Shown piece after piece: positions 16,209 through 25,607 of a stretch of DNA of 64,000 nt. The stretch is from Limnohabitans lacus (GTDB lineage: Bacteria > Pseudomonadota > Gammaproteobacteria > Burkholderiales > Burkholderiaceae_C), in the NCBI RefSeq assembly GCF_030053395.1, contig NZ_JASGBH010000005.1:124001-188000 (forward strand), read 5' to 3'. The notes beneath the pieces are model-generated. The model had not been told where the DNA came from, made no database searches, and saw only the letters and a list, made by a program, of their open reading frames with translations. Within the stretch, counting starts at the first letter, position 1. The number at the start of each line of letters is the position of its first letter. A program made the position numbers and the translations under genes.

Positions 16209-17420
16209 ATGAAAATCACCGCCGCCCGTGTCATCGTCTGCAGCCCCGGCCGCAACTTCGTCACCCTCAAAGTCGAGACCGACCAAGGCGTGTACGGCGT
16301 GGGTGACGCCACGCTCAACGGGCGCGAGTTGGCCGTGGTCAGCTACCTCGAAGACCACGTCATCCCCTGTCTGATCGGGCGCGACCCGCAGCAAATCGAA
16401 GACATCTGGCAATACCTCTACAAAGGCGCTTACTGGCGGCGCGGCCCGGTGACCATGAGCGCCATTGCCGCCGTGGACACCGCGCTGTGGGACATCAAAG
16501 CCAAGATGGCGAACATGCCGCTGTACCAGCTGCTGGGCGGGCGCAGCCGCACCGGGGTGATGGTTTACGGTCACGCCAACGGCCGCGACACCGCTGAAAC
16601 CGTGAACGAAGTCTTGCGCCACAAGGAAGAAGGCTACTTGGCGATCCGCGCCCAAAGCGGCGTGCCGGGCCTGAACAAGGTTTACGGCGTGAGAGGAACC
16701 AACCGCCTGTACGAACCCGCCGACGGCAACTTGCCCAGCGAGCACGACTGGAGCACCGAGAAGTATTTGCGCCACACCCCCGGCTTGTTTGAAGCGGTGC
16801 GCGAAGCCGTGGGCCCCGACATCCATTTGCTGCACGACGTGCACCACCGCCTGACGCCCATCGAAGCGGGCCAGCTGGGCAAAGCACTGGAGCCCATGCG
16901 CCTGTTCTGGATGGAAGACCCGACCCCGGCTGAAAACCAGGACGCCTTCCAGTGGATACGCCACCACACCACCACCCCGATTGCGGTGGGCGAGATTTTC
17001 AACAGCATCTGGGACTGCAAGACGCTGATCGAGAAACAGCTGATCGACTACATCCGCACCACCGTGGTCCACGCGGGCGGCATCACCCACCTGCGCCGCA
17101 TCGCCGACCTGGCCAGTCTGTACCAGGTGCGCACCGGCTGCCACGGCGCGACCGACCTGTCACCCGTGTGCATGGGCGCGGCGCTGCACTTTGACACCTG
17201 GGTGCCCAACTTTGGTGTGCAAGAGTTCATGCCGCACAGCGAGGAAATGCTCTCGGTCTTTCCGCACGACTACCGCTTTGAGCGCGGGATGATGCACTGC
17301 GGCGAGTCACCCGGCCACGGGGTGGACATCGACGAGAAGTTGGCTGCGAAGTACCCCTACCAAAGGGCCTATTTGCCGGTGAACCGGCTGCAGCACGATG
17401 GGACCTTGTGGAACTGGTGA
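16209..17420 (+). CDS. manD: D-mannonate dehydratase, enolase superfamily ManD
   Basis: A 403-residue enolase-superfamily enzyme whose catalytic residues fall at the numbers known for Novosphingobium ManD: Arg147 and Tyr159 (base dyad), Asp210, Glu236 and Glu262 (Mg ligands), His212 and His312, and a C-terminal LWNW tryptophan. It dehydrates D-mannonate to 2-keto-3-deoxygluconate. The start overlaps nothing but lies 3 bp after the fructuronate reductase-type gene. Low-activity ManD relatives exist that act on gluconate or are catalytically weak, so activity level is not proven, but the pairing with a fructuronate reductase supports a true mannonate dehydratase. Confidence 0.92.
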   Translation: MKITAARVIVCSPGRNFVTLKVETDQGVYGVGDATLNGRELAVVSYLEDHVIPCLIGRDPQQIEDIWQYLYKGAYWRRGPVTMSAIAAVDTALWDIKAKMANMPLYQLLGGRSRTGVMVYGHANGRDTAETVNEVLRHKEEGYLAIRAQSGVPGLNKVYGVRGTNRLYEPADGNLPSEHDWSTEKYLRHTPGLFEAVREAVGPDIHLLHDVHHRLTPIEAGQLGKALEPMRLFWMEDPTPAENQDAFQWIRHHTTTPIAVGEIFNSIWDCKTLIEKQLIDYIRTTVVHAGGITHLRRIADLASLYQVRTGCHGATDLSPVCMGAALHFDTWVPNFGVQEFMPHSEEMLSVFPHDYRFERGMMHCGESPGHGVDIDEKLAAKYPYQRAYLPVNRLQHDGTLWNW

Positions 17421-17439
17421 CAGCCCTCAGCCACAGGCC

Positions 17440-18855
17440 TTAGCCCATGCTTGGGCGCGCCACCGGCTGCACCGATTCGTAGGCCCGCGCCGCACGCAGC
17501 ACCAAGGCATCGCCAAACATCGGGCCCACGATCTGCAAGCCCATCGGCAGTCCGGCCTTCGTGAGGCCGCAGGGCACGGTGATGGCCGGTTGCTGGGTCA
17601 GGTTGAAGGGGTAGCTGAATGGCGTCCAGCCCAGCATGCTGACCGGGTCCATCGGCACGGCGCCCGCAGGGCGCGCCTCAAAAGCCGGAATGGACACCGA
17701 AGGCGTGACCAACAAGTCATAGCGCTGCATGAATTGGCGCATGTGCGAACCGAGCACGCCCCGGCGCTGGTGAAGTTGCTGCACCTGCTGCGCACTGAGC
17801 TGTGCGCCCAATTGCGCCTCGGCCCGAAAGTCGGGGTCGGCCACCTCCTGCTGCGCGGCCGTCAGGCCCGACCAGACCGTGTAAGCCCCCAGGAACCACA
17901 GGCCAGTGGTGATGTCCAGCGGGTCTTCAAAGCCCGGGTCCACTTGCTCGACATGGGCGCCCAGGTCTTGCAGTTTTTGCACCCCTTGCGCCACCGCTGC
18001 TGCGATTTCGGGATGCACGTTTTGGGCGTAACCCAGCGTGGGCGAATAGGCGATGCGCAGGCCGCGGATACCGTCTTCCAGACCCACGGTGTAGTCCGTG
18101 CCATCGGGCGGCAAGGATGTCCAGTCGCGGGCGTCGGGCTTTTTGAGCACGTTCATCATCATGGCCGCGTCGCGCACGCTCAGGGTGTGCGGGCCCAAGT
18201 GCGCCACCGAGCCAAAGGGTGACAAGGGGTAGGCGGGCACGCGGCCAAAGCTGGGTTTGTGGCCCACGTTGCCGCAAAACGCGGCCGGGATGCGCACACT
18301 GCCCGCGCCGTCGGTGCCCACGGCCAGCGGCCCCAGACCTGCGGCCACGGCAGCGGCTGCACCACCCGATGAGCCGCCGGGGGTGTGGTTCAGATTCCAA
18401 GGATTGCGGGTGATGCCGGTGGCGGGTGAGTTGGTTTCGCCCTTGCAGCCAAATTCGGGCGTGGTGGTTTTGCCCAGCAACACCGCGCCCGCTTCGCGCA
18501 GCCGCGCTGTGGCCGGGGCATCCACCTCCCAGGGCTGCTTGGGGTCCACGGTGCGACTGCCGCGCAAGGTGGGCCAGCCTTGGGTGAGGATCAGGTCTTT
18601 GATGCTGGTGGGCACACCATCGAGCTCACCCACAGGGGCTTGGGTGTTGCGGTGCGCTTGCCAGCGGGCTTCGCTGGCACGGGCGCTGGCCAGGGCACGG
18701 TCGGCATCGACCAGACAAAAGGCATTGATCTGCGGGTTGATGCGCTCGATGCGCGAGAGCACCGCCTGCGTGGCCTCCACCGGGCTGGCCTGCCCGGTGC
18801 GGTAAAGCTGCAGCAATGCGTGCGCAGTGCATTGGGTCAGGTCGGTGGTGCTCAT
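17440..18855 (-). CDS. amidase (amidase signature family)
   Basis: A 471-residue amidase-signature enzyme using a Ser-Ser-Lys triad. Visible are GVPTSIKDLI (catalytic Lys, about residues 78-87), the glycine/serine-rich NHTPGGSSGGAAAAVAAGLGPLAVGTD (in two parts: TPGGSSGGAAAA and LGPLAVGTDGAGSVRIPA) and SFGRVPAYP. It ends convergent to manD with a 19-bp gap and lies 50 bp after the M81 peptidase gene on the same strand. It may release ammonia from a small amide produced by that peptidase. The signature does not define the substrate; GatA is excluded because gatB/C are absent nearby. Confidence 0.87.
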   Translation of the reverse strand: MSTTDLTQCTAHALLQLYRTGQASPVEATQAVLSRIERINPQINAFCLVDADRALASARASEARWQAHRNTQAPVGELDGVPTSIKDLILTQGWPTLRGSRTVDPKQPWEVDAPATARLREAGAVLLGKTTTPEFGCKGETNSPATGITRNPWNLNHTPGGSSGGAAAAVAAGLGPLAVGTDGAGSVRIPAAFCGNVGHKPSFGRVPAYPLSPFGSVAHLGPHTLSVRDAAMMMNVLKKPDARDWTSLPPDGTDYTVGLEDGIRGLRIAYSPTLGYAQNVHPEIAAAVAQGVQKLQDLGAHVEQVDPGFEDPLDITTGLWFLGAYTVWSGLTAAQQEVADPDFRAEAQLGAQLSAQQVQQLHQRRGVLGSHMRQFMQRYDLLVTPSVSIPAFEARPAGAVPMDPVSMLGWTPFSYPFNLTQQPAITVPCGLTKAGLPMGLQIVGPMFGDALVLRAARAYESVQPVARPSMG

Positions 18856-18905
18856 GGCGGTCTCCTATCAGTGTGGTGTCACGTTGAACCCGTCAAGGCC
18901 ATGCA

Positions 18906-20405
18906 TCAAGGTCTGGTGCGTGTTTGGGGGCTGAGTTTTTTCCAGGGCAAATCGCCCGGGTCGGCGGCCATGGGGCCTGCGGCTTTGGCCACCAGCACAC
19001 GGCTGGCGATGGGGGTGAAGTCTGCCCGAAAATGGTTGGAGCTTTTGACCACCAGCAGCTTCATCTGCTCGGGGTGAATGCCCACGGCGCGGAACAGTTC
19101 GCGGTCGAGCATCTGCATCTTGCCGCTGGCCACCGCCACCAGCACGCCGTCGATTTCGAGACATGCACAGGGGCCGATGTGGACCCTCACGCCGGTCATC
19201 ATCGGGCCTTTGAGTTCGCAAGCATCCGGCCCCAAAGCCCTTACCGTGAAGCGCCCTTGCACAGGCGGGTCGCTCGCCACGCCGGTGAAGGTGGGCACGG
19301 CCTTGCCCAACGCCAATTGCAGGCTGGCCCCCACCCCGGCAGCATGTGCCATGCGGGCGGCTTCGGGGTCGCACAACAAACCCAGCGCCACCTGGCCGGG
19401 CCATCGTTGGCCCGCACCTTGTTGCAGCAGCGCATGCAGCATGCCGGTGGTGTTGCTGTCGCCCCCAGCGCCCGGGTTGTCTTGGGTGTCGGCCATGACC
19501 ACAGGGGCAGCAGACACCTCGGCCGTGGCCAGGGCTTGCGCAACGGCCTCACGGGCGGGCAGCACATCAGGGCGCCACTGGCCGGGCTCGGCCACGCGCT
19601 CAAACAAGCGCTGCACCGCCGCTTCAGCCTGTGGGCCGTGGCCCCAAACCACGGGGCCACACTCGGCAAAATCAGACGCAGGAAAACCCATGCAAAAACT
19701 GAGCATGCAAGCAGTTTGCGACTCCAGCGCGATCATCTCGTCGTACAGCTCTTTGGCAGGGGCCATCCAGGTGCTTTGCGCGTTGAGCGGGATCAAAAAC
19801 GGCAGACGACGGGCCTGCATGGGGCGCTTGCCACCCGCACGCAAATGTTCACGCAGCAGCAGGGCGGCACGCTCGCCGGTCTCGGCCATGTCGATGTGCG
19901 GGTAGGTGCGGTAGGCCACCAAACCATCGGACAGCTTCAACATGCGTTCGGTCACGTTGGCGTGCAAATCGAGGCTGGCCACGATGGGCAGCTTGGGGCC
20001 GACCACCGCACGGATGCGGGCGATCAACTCGCCTTCGCTGTCGTCGGCGTTTTCGGCCACGGCCGCGCCGTGCAGATCGAGGTACACCCCGTCCAGACCC
20101 TGCACCAGGGCCGCGCGAACATCTTCGACGATGGCCGCGCAGATGCGCTCAAACGCGTCGTGCGTCACATACGACGAAGGTGTGGCCCCGGCCCAAGCCG
20201 AGGGCACAAGCTGCCAGCCTTCGCGCCGGGCCGCGTCGATGAAACCGCCTGCCGGGATGTTCACGCCCGACATCTGGTCGATCAGGGTCTGCCCGCGCAC
20301 ATAGGCCGGAAAGGCCTCGCCGCTTTGAAAGGCGGCCCAATCGGCCAAGCTGGGCGCAAAGGTGTTGGTCTCGTGCTGGTAACCAGCGATCAGGATGCGG
20401 GTCAT
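18906..20405 (-). CDS. M81 family metallopeptidase (microcystinase C/MlrC-like)
   Basis: A 499-residue zinc peptidase of the MlrC family. The N-terminal domain starts MTRILIAGYQHETNTFAP, the family signature with a conserved His, followed by DGVYLDLHGAAVAEN and VASLDLHANVTERM; the C-terminal MlrC domain contains TQDNPGAGGDSNTTGML. MlrC completes the breakdown of linearised microcystin in sphingomonads, but most members lie beside peptide transporters and act on other small peptides. Its start overlaps the end of the ABC ATPase gene by 4 bp, so the transporter and this enzyme are made together. Confidence 0.88.
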   Translation of the reverse strand: MTRILIAGYQHETNTFAPSLADWAAFQSGEAFPAYVRGQTLIDQMSGVNIPAGGFIDAARREGWQLVPSAWAGATPSSYVTHDAFERICAAIVEDVRAALVQGLDGVYLDLHGAAVAENADDSEGELIARIRAVVGPKLPIVASLDLHANVTERMLKLSDGLVAYRTYPHIDMAETGERAALLLREHLRAGGKRPMQARRLPFLIPLNAQSTWMAPAKELYDEMIALESQTACMLSFCMGFPASDFAECGPVVWGHGPQAEAAVQRLFERVAEPGQWRPDVLPAREAVAQALATAEVSAAPVVMADTQDNPGAGGDSNTTGMLHALLQQGAGQRWPGQVALGLLCDPEAARMAHAAGVGASLQLALGKAVPTFTGVASDPPVQGRFTVRALGPDACELKGPMMTGVRVHIGPCACLEIDGVLVAVASGKMQMLDRELFRAVGIHPEQMKLLVVKSSNHFRADFTPIASRVLVAKAAGPMAADPGDLPWKKLSPQTRTRP

Positions 20406-22015
20406 GGGTTTTCAAGCTCGGGCAATGCGGCCGGAGCAGCATCAAACAGGCGCCGGGTGTAGTCCTGTTGCGGGTTGGCGTAAAGCTCAGCGGTACGGCC
20501 CTGCTCCACGATGCGGCCTTGGTGCATCACGATCACGCGGTCGCACAGCTGGGCGGCCACGCGCAGGTCGTGCGTGATGAACAGCAGCCCCAGCCCCAGT
20601 CTCGACTGCGCCTCGCGCAGCAGGTTCAGGATCTGGGCTTGCACACTCACATCGAGCGCACTCACGGCCTCGTCGGCCACCAGCACCTGCGGGCGGCAGG
20701 CCAGGGCACGGGCAATCGCCAGGCGTTGGCGCTGGCCACCGCTGAACTGGCTGGGGTAGCGCTTCAAGGCCTCCACCGGCAACCGCACCTGCGCCATCAA
20801 CTCAACCGCCAGTGCTTCGGCCTGCTCACGCGTCTGGCCAAAGTTCATCGCGCCTTCGACCATGGACTGGCCCACGGTGCGGCGCGGGTTGAGCGAGCGG
20901 TTCGGATCTTGGAAGACCACCTGCACGCGGTGGCGCAGTGGTCGTAACTGGCCCTCGGACATGCGGGCCACGTCATCAGCACCCCAAAAAATCTGGCCTT
21001 CGGTCGGGTCGATCAAGCGGATCAGGCAGCGCGCAAAGGTCGACTTGCCCGAACCCGACTCGCCTACGATGCCCACCGTCTCACCGGCACGCACAGCCAC
21101 CGCGGCCTCCATGAGGGCGGCCGTGGGTCGGCTGCGGCCCAGCCAGTCGTGGCTGATGTAGGTCTTGCCCACGCCTTGACCCGACAGGAGCGCAGGGCCT
21201 TCGGGCTCGGGCTTGGCAGGTGGCGGCGTCATGCCCGGCACGGCGGCCAACAACTGGCGCGTGTACTCGGCGCGGGGGCGGCGCAGCACCTGGTCGCAGT
21301 CGCCACTTTCCACCGCCTGGCCCTGGTTCATGACCAGCACCTGGTCGGCGATCTCGGCCACCACGCCCATGTCGTGGGTGATGAAAAGCACCGCGCTGCC
21401 CTGCTCGCGTTGCAGGTCGGCGATCAATCGCAAGATTTCTTTTTGGGTGGTCACATCGAGCGCGGTGGTCGGCTCGTCGCAAATCAGCAATGCAGGCTTC
21501 AAGATCACGGCCATCGCGATCACGATGCGCTGACGCTGACCGCCACTGAGTTGGTGCGGGAAGCTGCGCAGCATGCGGGCCGGCTCGGGCAGCTTGACCC
21601 GCTCGAACACGCGCAAGATTTCGGCACGGCGCTTTTCGGCGGGCCAGTCGGTGTGGGTGGCCAGCAACTCGTCCACCTGGTCGCCGCAGCTCATGACCGG
21701 GTTCAGGGCCGTCATGGGCTCTTGGAACACCATGCCCATGGCCTTGCCGCGCAACTGGCGCAGCCGCAATGGGGACGCCTGCAACAAAGACTCGCCTTGC
21801 AGGGCAATGCTGCCCGCCACGGCTTGCAGCTCTTTGGGCAGCAAACCCATCACGGTGGTGGCCATGACGGACTTGCCCGAACCGGACTCGCCGACCACAC
21901 ACAAGGTCTGGCCCGGCAGAATGTCGAGCGACACCTTGGTGATGGCATGGGCCCGGTCACCGCCCGCAGGCAGGGCGACCGACAAGTCACGGATGGACAG
22001 AACGGGGGGGGTCAT
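20402..22015 (-). CDS. ABC transporter ATP-binding protein, fused DppD-DppF type
   Basis: A 537-residue protein carrying two nucleotide-binding domains, as in GsiA. Domain 1 has VVGESGSGKSVMA (about residues 39-51), LSGGQRQRI and LLICDEPTTALDV; domain 2 has IVGESGSGKSTFA (about 310-322), FSGGQRQRL and VLVADEAVSALDV. Each domain has an oligopeptide-type C-terminal extension. The start overlaps the stop of the permease gene (ATGA). It energises import of a peptide or related solute. Confidence 0.93.
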   Translation of the reverse strand: MTPPVLSIRDLSVALPAGGDRAHAITKVSLDILPGQTLCVVGESGSGKSVMATTVMGLLPKELQAVAGSIALQGESLLQASPLRLRQLRGKAMGMVFQEPMTALNPVMSCGDQVDELLATHTDWPAEKRRAEILRVFERVKLPEPARMLRSFPHQLSGGQRQRIVIAMAVILKPALLICDEPTTALDVTTQKEILRLIADLQREQGSAVLFITHDMGVVAEIADQVLVMNQGQAVESGDCDQVLRRPRAEYTRQLLAAVPGMTPPPAKPEPEGPALLSGQGVGKTYISHDWLGRSRPTAALMEAAVAVRAGETVGIVGESGSGKSTFARCLIRLIDPTEGQIFWGADDVARMSEGQLRPLRHRVQVVFQDPNRSLNPRRTVGQSMVEGAMNFGQTREQAEALAVELMAQVRLPVEALKRYPSQFSGGQRQRLAIARALACRPQVLVADEAVSALDVSVQAQILNLLREAQSRLGLGLLFITHDLRVAAQLCDRVIVMHQGRIVEQGRTAELYANPQQDYTRRLFDAAPAALPELENP

Positions 22016-22893
22016 ACCCCGCTCCGTTTGGCAAATTTGGGGTCCAACACATCGCGCAAGCCGTCACCCAGCAGGTTGATGGCCAGCACGGTGGGCACCA
22101 AAAACATGGCTGGGAACAACACATTGCCCGGGTACTGGGTGAACTGCACCCGGCCCTCGGCCATGATGTTGCCCCAGGTCGGAATATCGGCTGGCAGGCC
22201 CAAACCCAGGAAGCTCAAGATGGCTTCGGTCAGCACGGCGCTGGCCGCAATGAAGGTGCCCTGCACGATCAGCGGCGCCATCGCGTTGGGCAAAATGTGG
22301 CGCAGCAAAATGACCGGTGTGGGCGTGGCCAAAGCGCGGGCCGCTTCCACAAAAGGCTCTTCGCGCAAGGTCAACACCAACGAGCGCACCAAGCGCGTAA
22401 CACGGGGAATCTCGGGGATGGCGATCGCCACCACCACGGTCCAGATCTGCGCGCCCAGGGCCGCCACCAGCGCAATCGCCAGCAAGATGGCGGGAATCGC
22501 CATCAGGCCGTCCATGAAGCGCATCAGCACCGCGTCTGCCAGGCGAAAGTAGCCAGCCAACATGCCCAACACGCCGCCCACAGCCAAGGCCACCGTGGCC
22601 GTGAACAAACCCACCAGCAAAGACACGCGGGTGCCAAACAGCACGCGGCTGTAGATGTCGCGGCCAAAGTTGTCTGAGCCCATCCAGAAGGTGTGGGTGA
22701 CACTGACGCCACCCGGCAAAGCAAACTGCCCCACCACCCCGGCAGCGGTGTTGATGTTGGCCGAGTCCATGGCCGCAGGGTCCACGGTACCCAGCCATGG
22801 CGCCACCAAAGCGATCAAGATCAGCAAGCCCAGCACGCCCAAGCCCAAACGGACGGTGGTGTGCGCCAGAAGTTTTCGGAAGGTGGCGTTCAT
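22012..22893 (-). CDS. peptide ABC transporter permease (DppC type)
   Basis: A 293-residue membrane protein. The start at 22893 (MNATFRKLLAHTTV) gives an ATGA overlap with the preceding permease; a longer start is possible but would extend into that gene. It has a first helix (LGVLGLLILIALVAPWLG), then LLVGLFTATVALAVGG and the permease signature EAARALATPTPVILLRHILPN (in parts: EAARALATP, ILLRHILPNAMAP). The last gene neighbour is the double ATPase. It forms the channel with the DppB-type subunit. Confidence 0.92.
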   Translation of the reverse strand: MNATFRKLLAHTTVRLGLGVLGLLILIALVAPWLGTVDPAAMDSANINTAAGVVGQFALPGGVSVTHTFWMGSDNFGRDIYSRVLFGTRVSLLVGLFTATVALAVGGVLGMLAGYFRLADAVLMRFMDGLMAIPAILLAIALVAALGAQIWTVVVAIAIPEIPRVTRLVRSLVLTLREEPFVEAARALATPTPVILLRHILPNAMAPLIVQGTFIAASAVLTEAILSFLGLGLPADIPTWGNIMAEGRVQFTQYPGNVLFPAMFLVPTVLAINLLGDGLRDVLDPKFAKRSGV

Positions 22894-23846
22894 CAGTAAC
22901 GGATCCGGGGATCGAGCCACAGGTAGCTCAAGTCCACACACAAATTGATCAAGACATAGAGCACACTGAAAAACAGCACCACGCCCTGGATGACCGGAAA
23001 GTCGCGGTTGAGCACCGCATCGACGGTGAGCGAGCCCAAGCCCGGAATGGCGTAAACCGTCTCGGTCACGACCACACCACCGATCAAGAGCGCAATGCCG
23101 ATGCCAACCACCGTGACGATGGGCACGGCCGCATTGGCCAGCGCGTGGCGCAGCAAAACCGCTTGCTCGGTGATGCCCTTGGCACGCGCTGTGCGGATAT
23201 AGTCTTCGGTCAGCGCTTCAGACACGCTCGCCCGCGTGACCCGCGCAATCAGCGCCACATAGATGGTGGCCAAAGACAACCACGGCAGCACCAGCTGGTA
23301 GGCCCAAGCGCCCACCCCTTGCGAGAACTCGCCCAACAAGCGGCGATAGCCTTGCACCGGCAACCATTGCAGCTGGATCGCAAAAATGTAAATCAGCACG
23401 TAGCCGATCACGAACACTGGCACCGAGAACCCCGCCACCGCAAAGCCGGACAAGATGCGGTCCAGCCAGCCCCCCATGCGCCAAGCGGCCAGCGTGCCCA
23501 AAGGCACGGCCACCAAAACGGCCAACACCATCGTCCCAGCGGCCAAGGACAGTGTGGGCTCGATGCGCTGAGCGATCAGCTCGGTCACCGGTTTGCCGAG
23601 GTAAAAGGAATAGCCCAAGTCGCCCTGCAACACCCCCCCCAACCAGATCATGAACTGCGTGAGCAGGGGCTTGGTCAACCCCAGCTGTTCGCGGATGCGG
23701 TCGATGTCTTCGTTGGTGGCGTTGTTGCCCGCGATCACAGCGGCCGGATCCCCCGGCGTGAGCCGAAGGATCAGAAACACGATGACCGCGACCGTGAGCA
23801 GCACAGGGATCAGCGCCAGCAGGCGCTGAAGCAAGAACCTCAGCAT
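22893..23846 (-). CDS. peptide ABC transporter permease (DppB type)
   Basis: A 317-residue membrane protein with the DppB order: N-terminal helix MLRFLLQRLLALIPVLLTVAVIVFLILRL (first of six), LTPGDPA, then the signature YIRTARAKGITEQAVLLRHALANA (in parts: RTARAKGITE, LLRHALANAAVPIVT). It lies 30 bp after the binding-protein gene. The N-terminal LRLTPGDPAAVIAG segment is typical for dipeptide/oligopeptide permeases. Confidence 0.92.
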   Translation of the reverse strand: MLRFLLQRLLALIPVLLTVAVIVFLILRLTPGDPAAVIAGNNATNEDIDRIREQLGLTKPLLTQFMIWLGGVLQGDLGYSFYLGKPVTELIAQRIEPTLSLAAGTMVLAVLVAVPLGTLAAWRMGGWLDRILSGFAVAGFSVPVFVIGYVLIYIFAIQLQWLPVQGYRRLLGEFSQGVGAWAYQLVLPWLSLATIYVALIARVTRASVSEALTEDYIRTARAKGITEQAVLLRHALANAAVPIVTVVGIGIALLIGGVVVTETVYAIPGLGSLTVDAVLNRDFPVIQGVVLFFSVLYVLINLCVDLSYLWLDPRIRY

Positions 23847-23876
23847 AAAACTTCAGCTGCTTTTGACTTCAAAAAG

Positions 23877-25451
23877 TCAGTTCTTCTTGATGTTCCAGTA
23901 CACCTGAGCACCGCCGGGCACCAGGCCCGAGATGTTCTTGCGCAGGGCTGCGGGGTTGAAGTACTGACCCAGCGGCACGTGGGTGGCCGTTTCCATGGCG
24001 CGCAGCTGGATTTGCTCAGCGATCTGCTTTTTCTGCGCATCGCTGGTGGCCTGGGCGAACTTGACCTTCAGGTCTTCGATCTGCTTGTCGTCTTGCCAAC
24101 CGAACCAGCCCTTGTCGCCTGCAGCGTTCATCATCGCCATGGTCAAGGGGTTCAAAATGTCACCTGCCGTCCAAGCGGTCATGAAGGCGTTCCAGCCACC
24201 TTGGGCGGGGGCGTCTTTCTTGGCTCGGCGCGCCACCAAGGTGGCCCAGTCCATTTGCTGCATGTCCACTTTGAAGCCGGCGGCTTCAAGCTGCTGTTTG
24301 GCCACCAATGGCAACTTGGCAATCGCAGCCAGGTCGGTCGGGCGCATCAGCACCACAGGAGTGCCGTCGTAGCCGGCCTCTTTGAGCATCTCGGCGGCTT
24401 TCTTGGGGTCGGCCATGCCGTTGTAAATGCCCGTCTTGTCACTGGCAAACGGTGTACCGCAGGGGTACATGCTCTTGCAGAAGGTGTACATGCCAGGGGC
24501 GCCGACCTGTGTTTTCAGGTGCGCTTCTTGGCCCAGCGCCACCATGGCGGCCTGGCGGATCTTCACGTTGTTAAAAGGCGCATGCAGGTGGTTGAAGCGC
24601 AAGATGAACTGCAGGCCTGCAGGCTGTGCGTCCACCAGCTGGATGTCTTTTTGCGCTTTGAGCGAAGCGTACTGCTCAAAGGTGGGTTGCTCGACGATGT
24701 CGACTTCACCGGCCACCAGGGCATTGAACTGGGTTTGCGGATCGCGGATGATGACCCACTCCACGCGGTCCACGTTCACATGCTTGCCCCCCGTGGTGCC
24801 GTCTGGCGCTTCACTGCGGGGCTTGTATTTGTCGTTCTTCACATAGACCAGGCGCTCGCCGGGCTTGTATTCGCCGGGCACAAACTTGTAAGGGCCGGAG
24901 CCGATGTTTTCCTTGATCTGCTCGCTGCCAGGTGTGGCAGCAATGCGCGCGGGCATGATGAACAGCACGTTGGACGAGGGCTTGCCCAGCGCTTCGAGCA
25001 TCACGCCAAAGGGTTTGTTGAGTTTGATGACAAAGGTCTTGGCATCGGGCGCGGCGTAGCTTTCCACGCTTTTGGCCAGCACCCCGCCAAAGCTGTCGCG
25101 GCTGGTCCAGCGCTTGATGGAGGCCACCACGTCTTCGCTGGTCACGGCTTTGCCATCATGAAACTCCAAGCCATCACGCAGCGTGAACGTCCAGGTCAGG
25201 TTGTCCTTGCTGACGTTCCACTTGTCCACCATCTGCGGCTTGACCTTGCCGGCCAGATCGGTGCCAAACAGCGTGTCATAAATCATGTACCCGTGGTTGC
25301 GCGTGACAAACGCTGTGCTCCAGATCGGATCGAGGATGGTGATGTTGGCATGCGGCACGACACGCAAAGTTTTGGCCTGGGCTTGCGCAGCAAAGGGGGC
25401 CAACAAGGCGGCTGAAAGGGCGGCCACAGCAAAAAGGGAACGACGCTTCAT
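23877..25451 (-). CDS. peptide ABC transporter substrate-binding protein (SBP_bac_5)
   Basis: A 524-residue periplasmic binding protein. The start at 25451 (MKRRSLFAV) is preferred over an ATG 12 bases upstream because GGAG lies 7 bases before it. A signal peptide ends at AAQAQA. The mature protein has KTLRVVPHANITILDPIWSTA and LRDGLEFHDGKAVTSEDVVASIKRW (in parts), which mark the family 5 dipeptide/nickel/opine class. It heads the operon. The ligand is likely a short or modified peptide that the M81 enzyme downstream can cleave; this is inference. Confidence 0.92.
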   Translation of the reverse strand: MKRRSLFAVAALSAALLAPFAAQAQAKTLRVVPHANITILDPIWSTAFVTRNHGYMIYDTLFGTDLAGKVKPQMVDKWNVSKDNLTWTFTLRDGLEFHDGKAVTSEDVVASIKRWTSRDSFGGVLAKSVESYAAPDAKTFVIKLNKPFGVMLEALGKPSSNVLFIMPARIAATPGSEQIKENIGSGPYKFVPGEYKPGERLVYVKNDKYKPRSEAPDGTTGGKHVNVDRVEWVIIRDPQTQFNALVAGEVDIVEQPTFEQYASLKAQKDIQLVDAQPAGLQFILRFNHLHAPFNNVKIRQAAMVALGQEAHLKTQVGAPGMYTFCKSMYPCGTPFASDKTGIYNGMADPKKAAEMLKEAGYDGTPVVLMRPTDLAAIAKLPLVAKQQLEAAGFKVDMQQMDWATLVARRAKKDAPAQGGWNAFMTAWTAGDILNPLTMAMMNAAGDKGWFGWQDDKQIEDLKVKFAQATSDAQKKQIAEQIQLRAMETATHVPLGQYFNPAALRKNISGLVPGGAQVYWNIKKN

Positions 25452-25607
25452 CGGATACTCCATTCAAGTCGATGAAGACCACTATAGGGCTAAATACAAG
25501 CGTCGCTTATCAGGGCATGCCCCAATTCGAGCGCATTATTATCCGTACCTCCCAGCCACCGAACACGCCGAAAAAAGGCCATTTGGCGCAGCAGTGGCTG
25601 CGGTCTG

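Noticed and set aside
22797..25415. A plus-strand open frame of over 800 codons
   Set aside because: It lies antisense to the peptide permease and binding-protein genes, has no recognisable family features, and reads as a low-complexity mirror frame (many His, Gln, Gly, Val) of GC-rich coding DNA.
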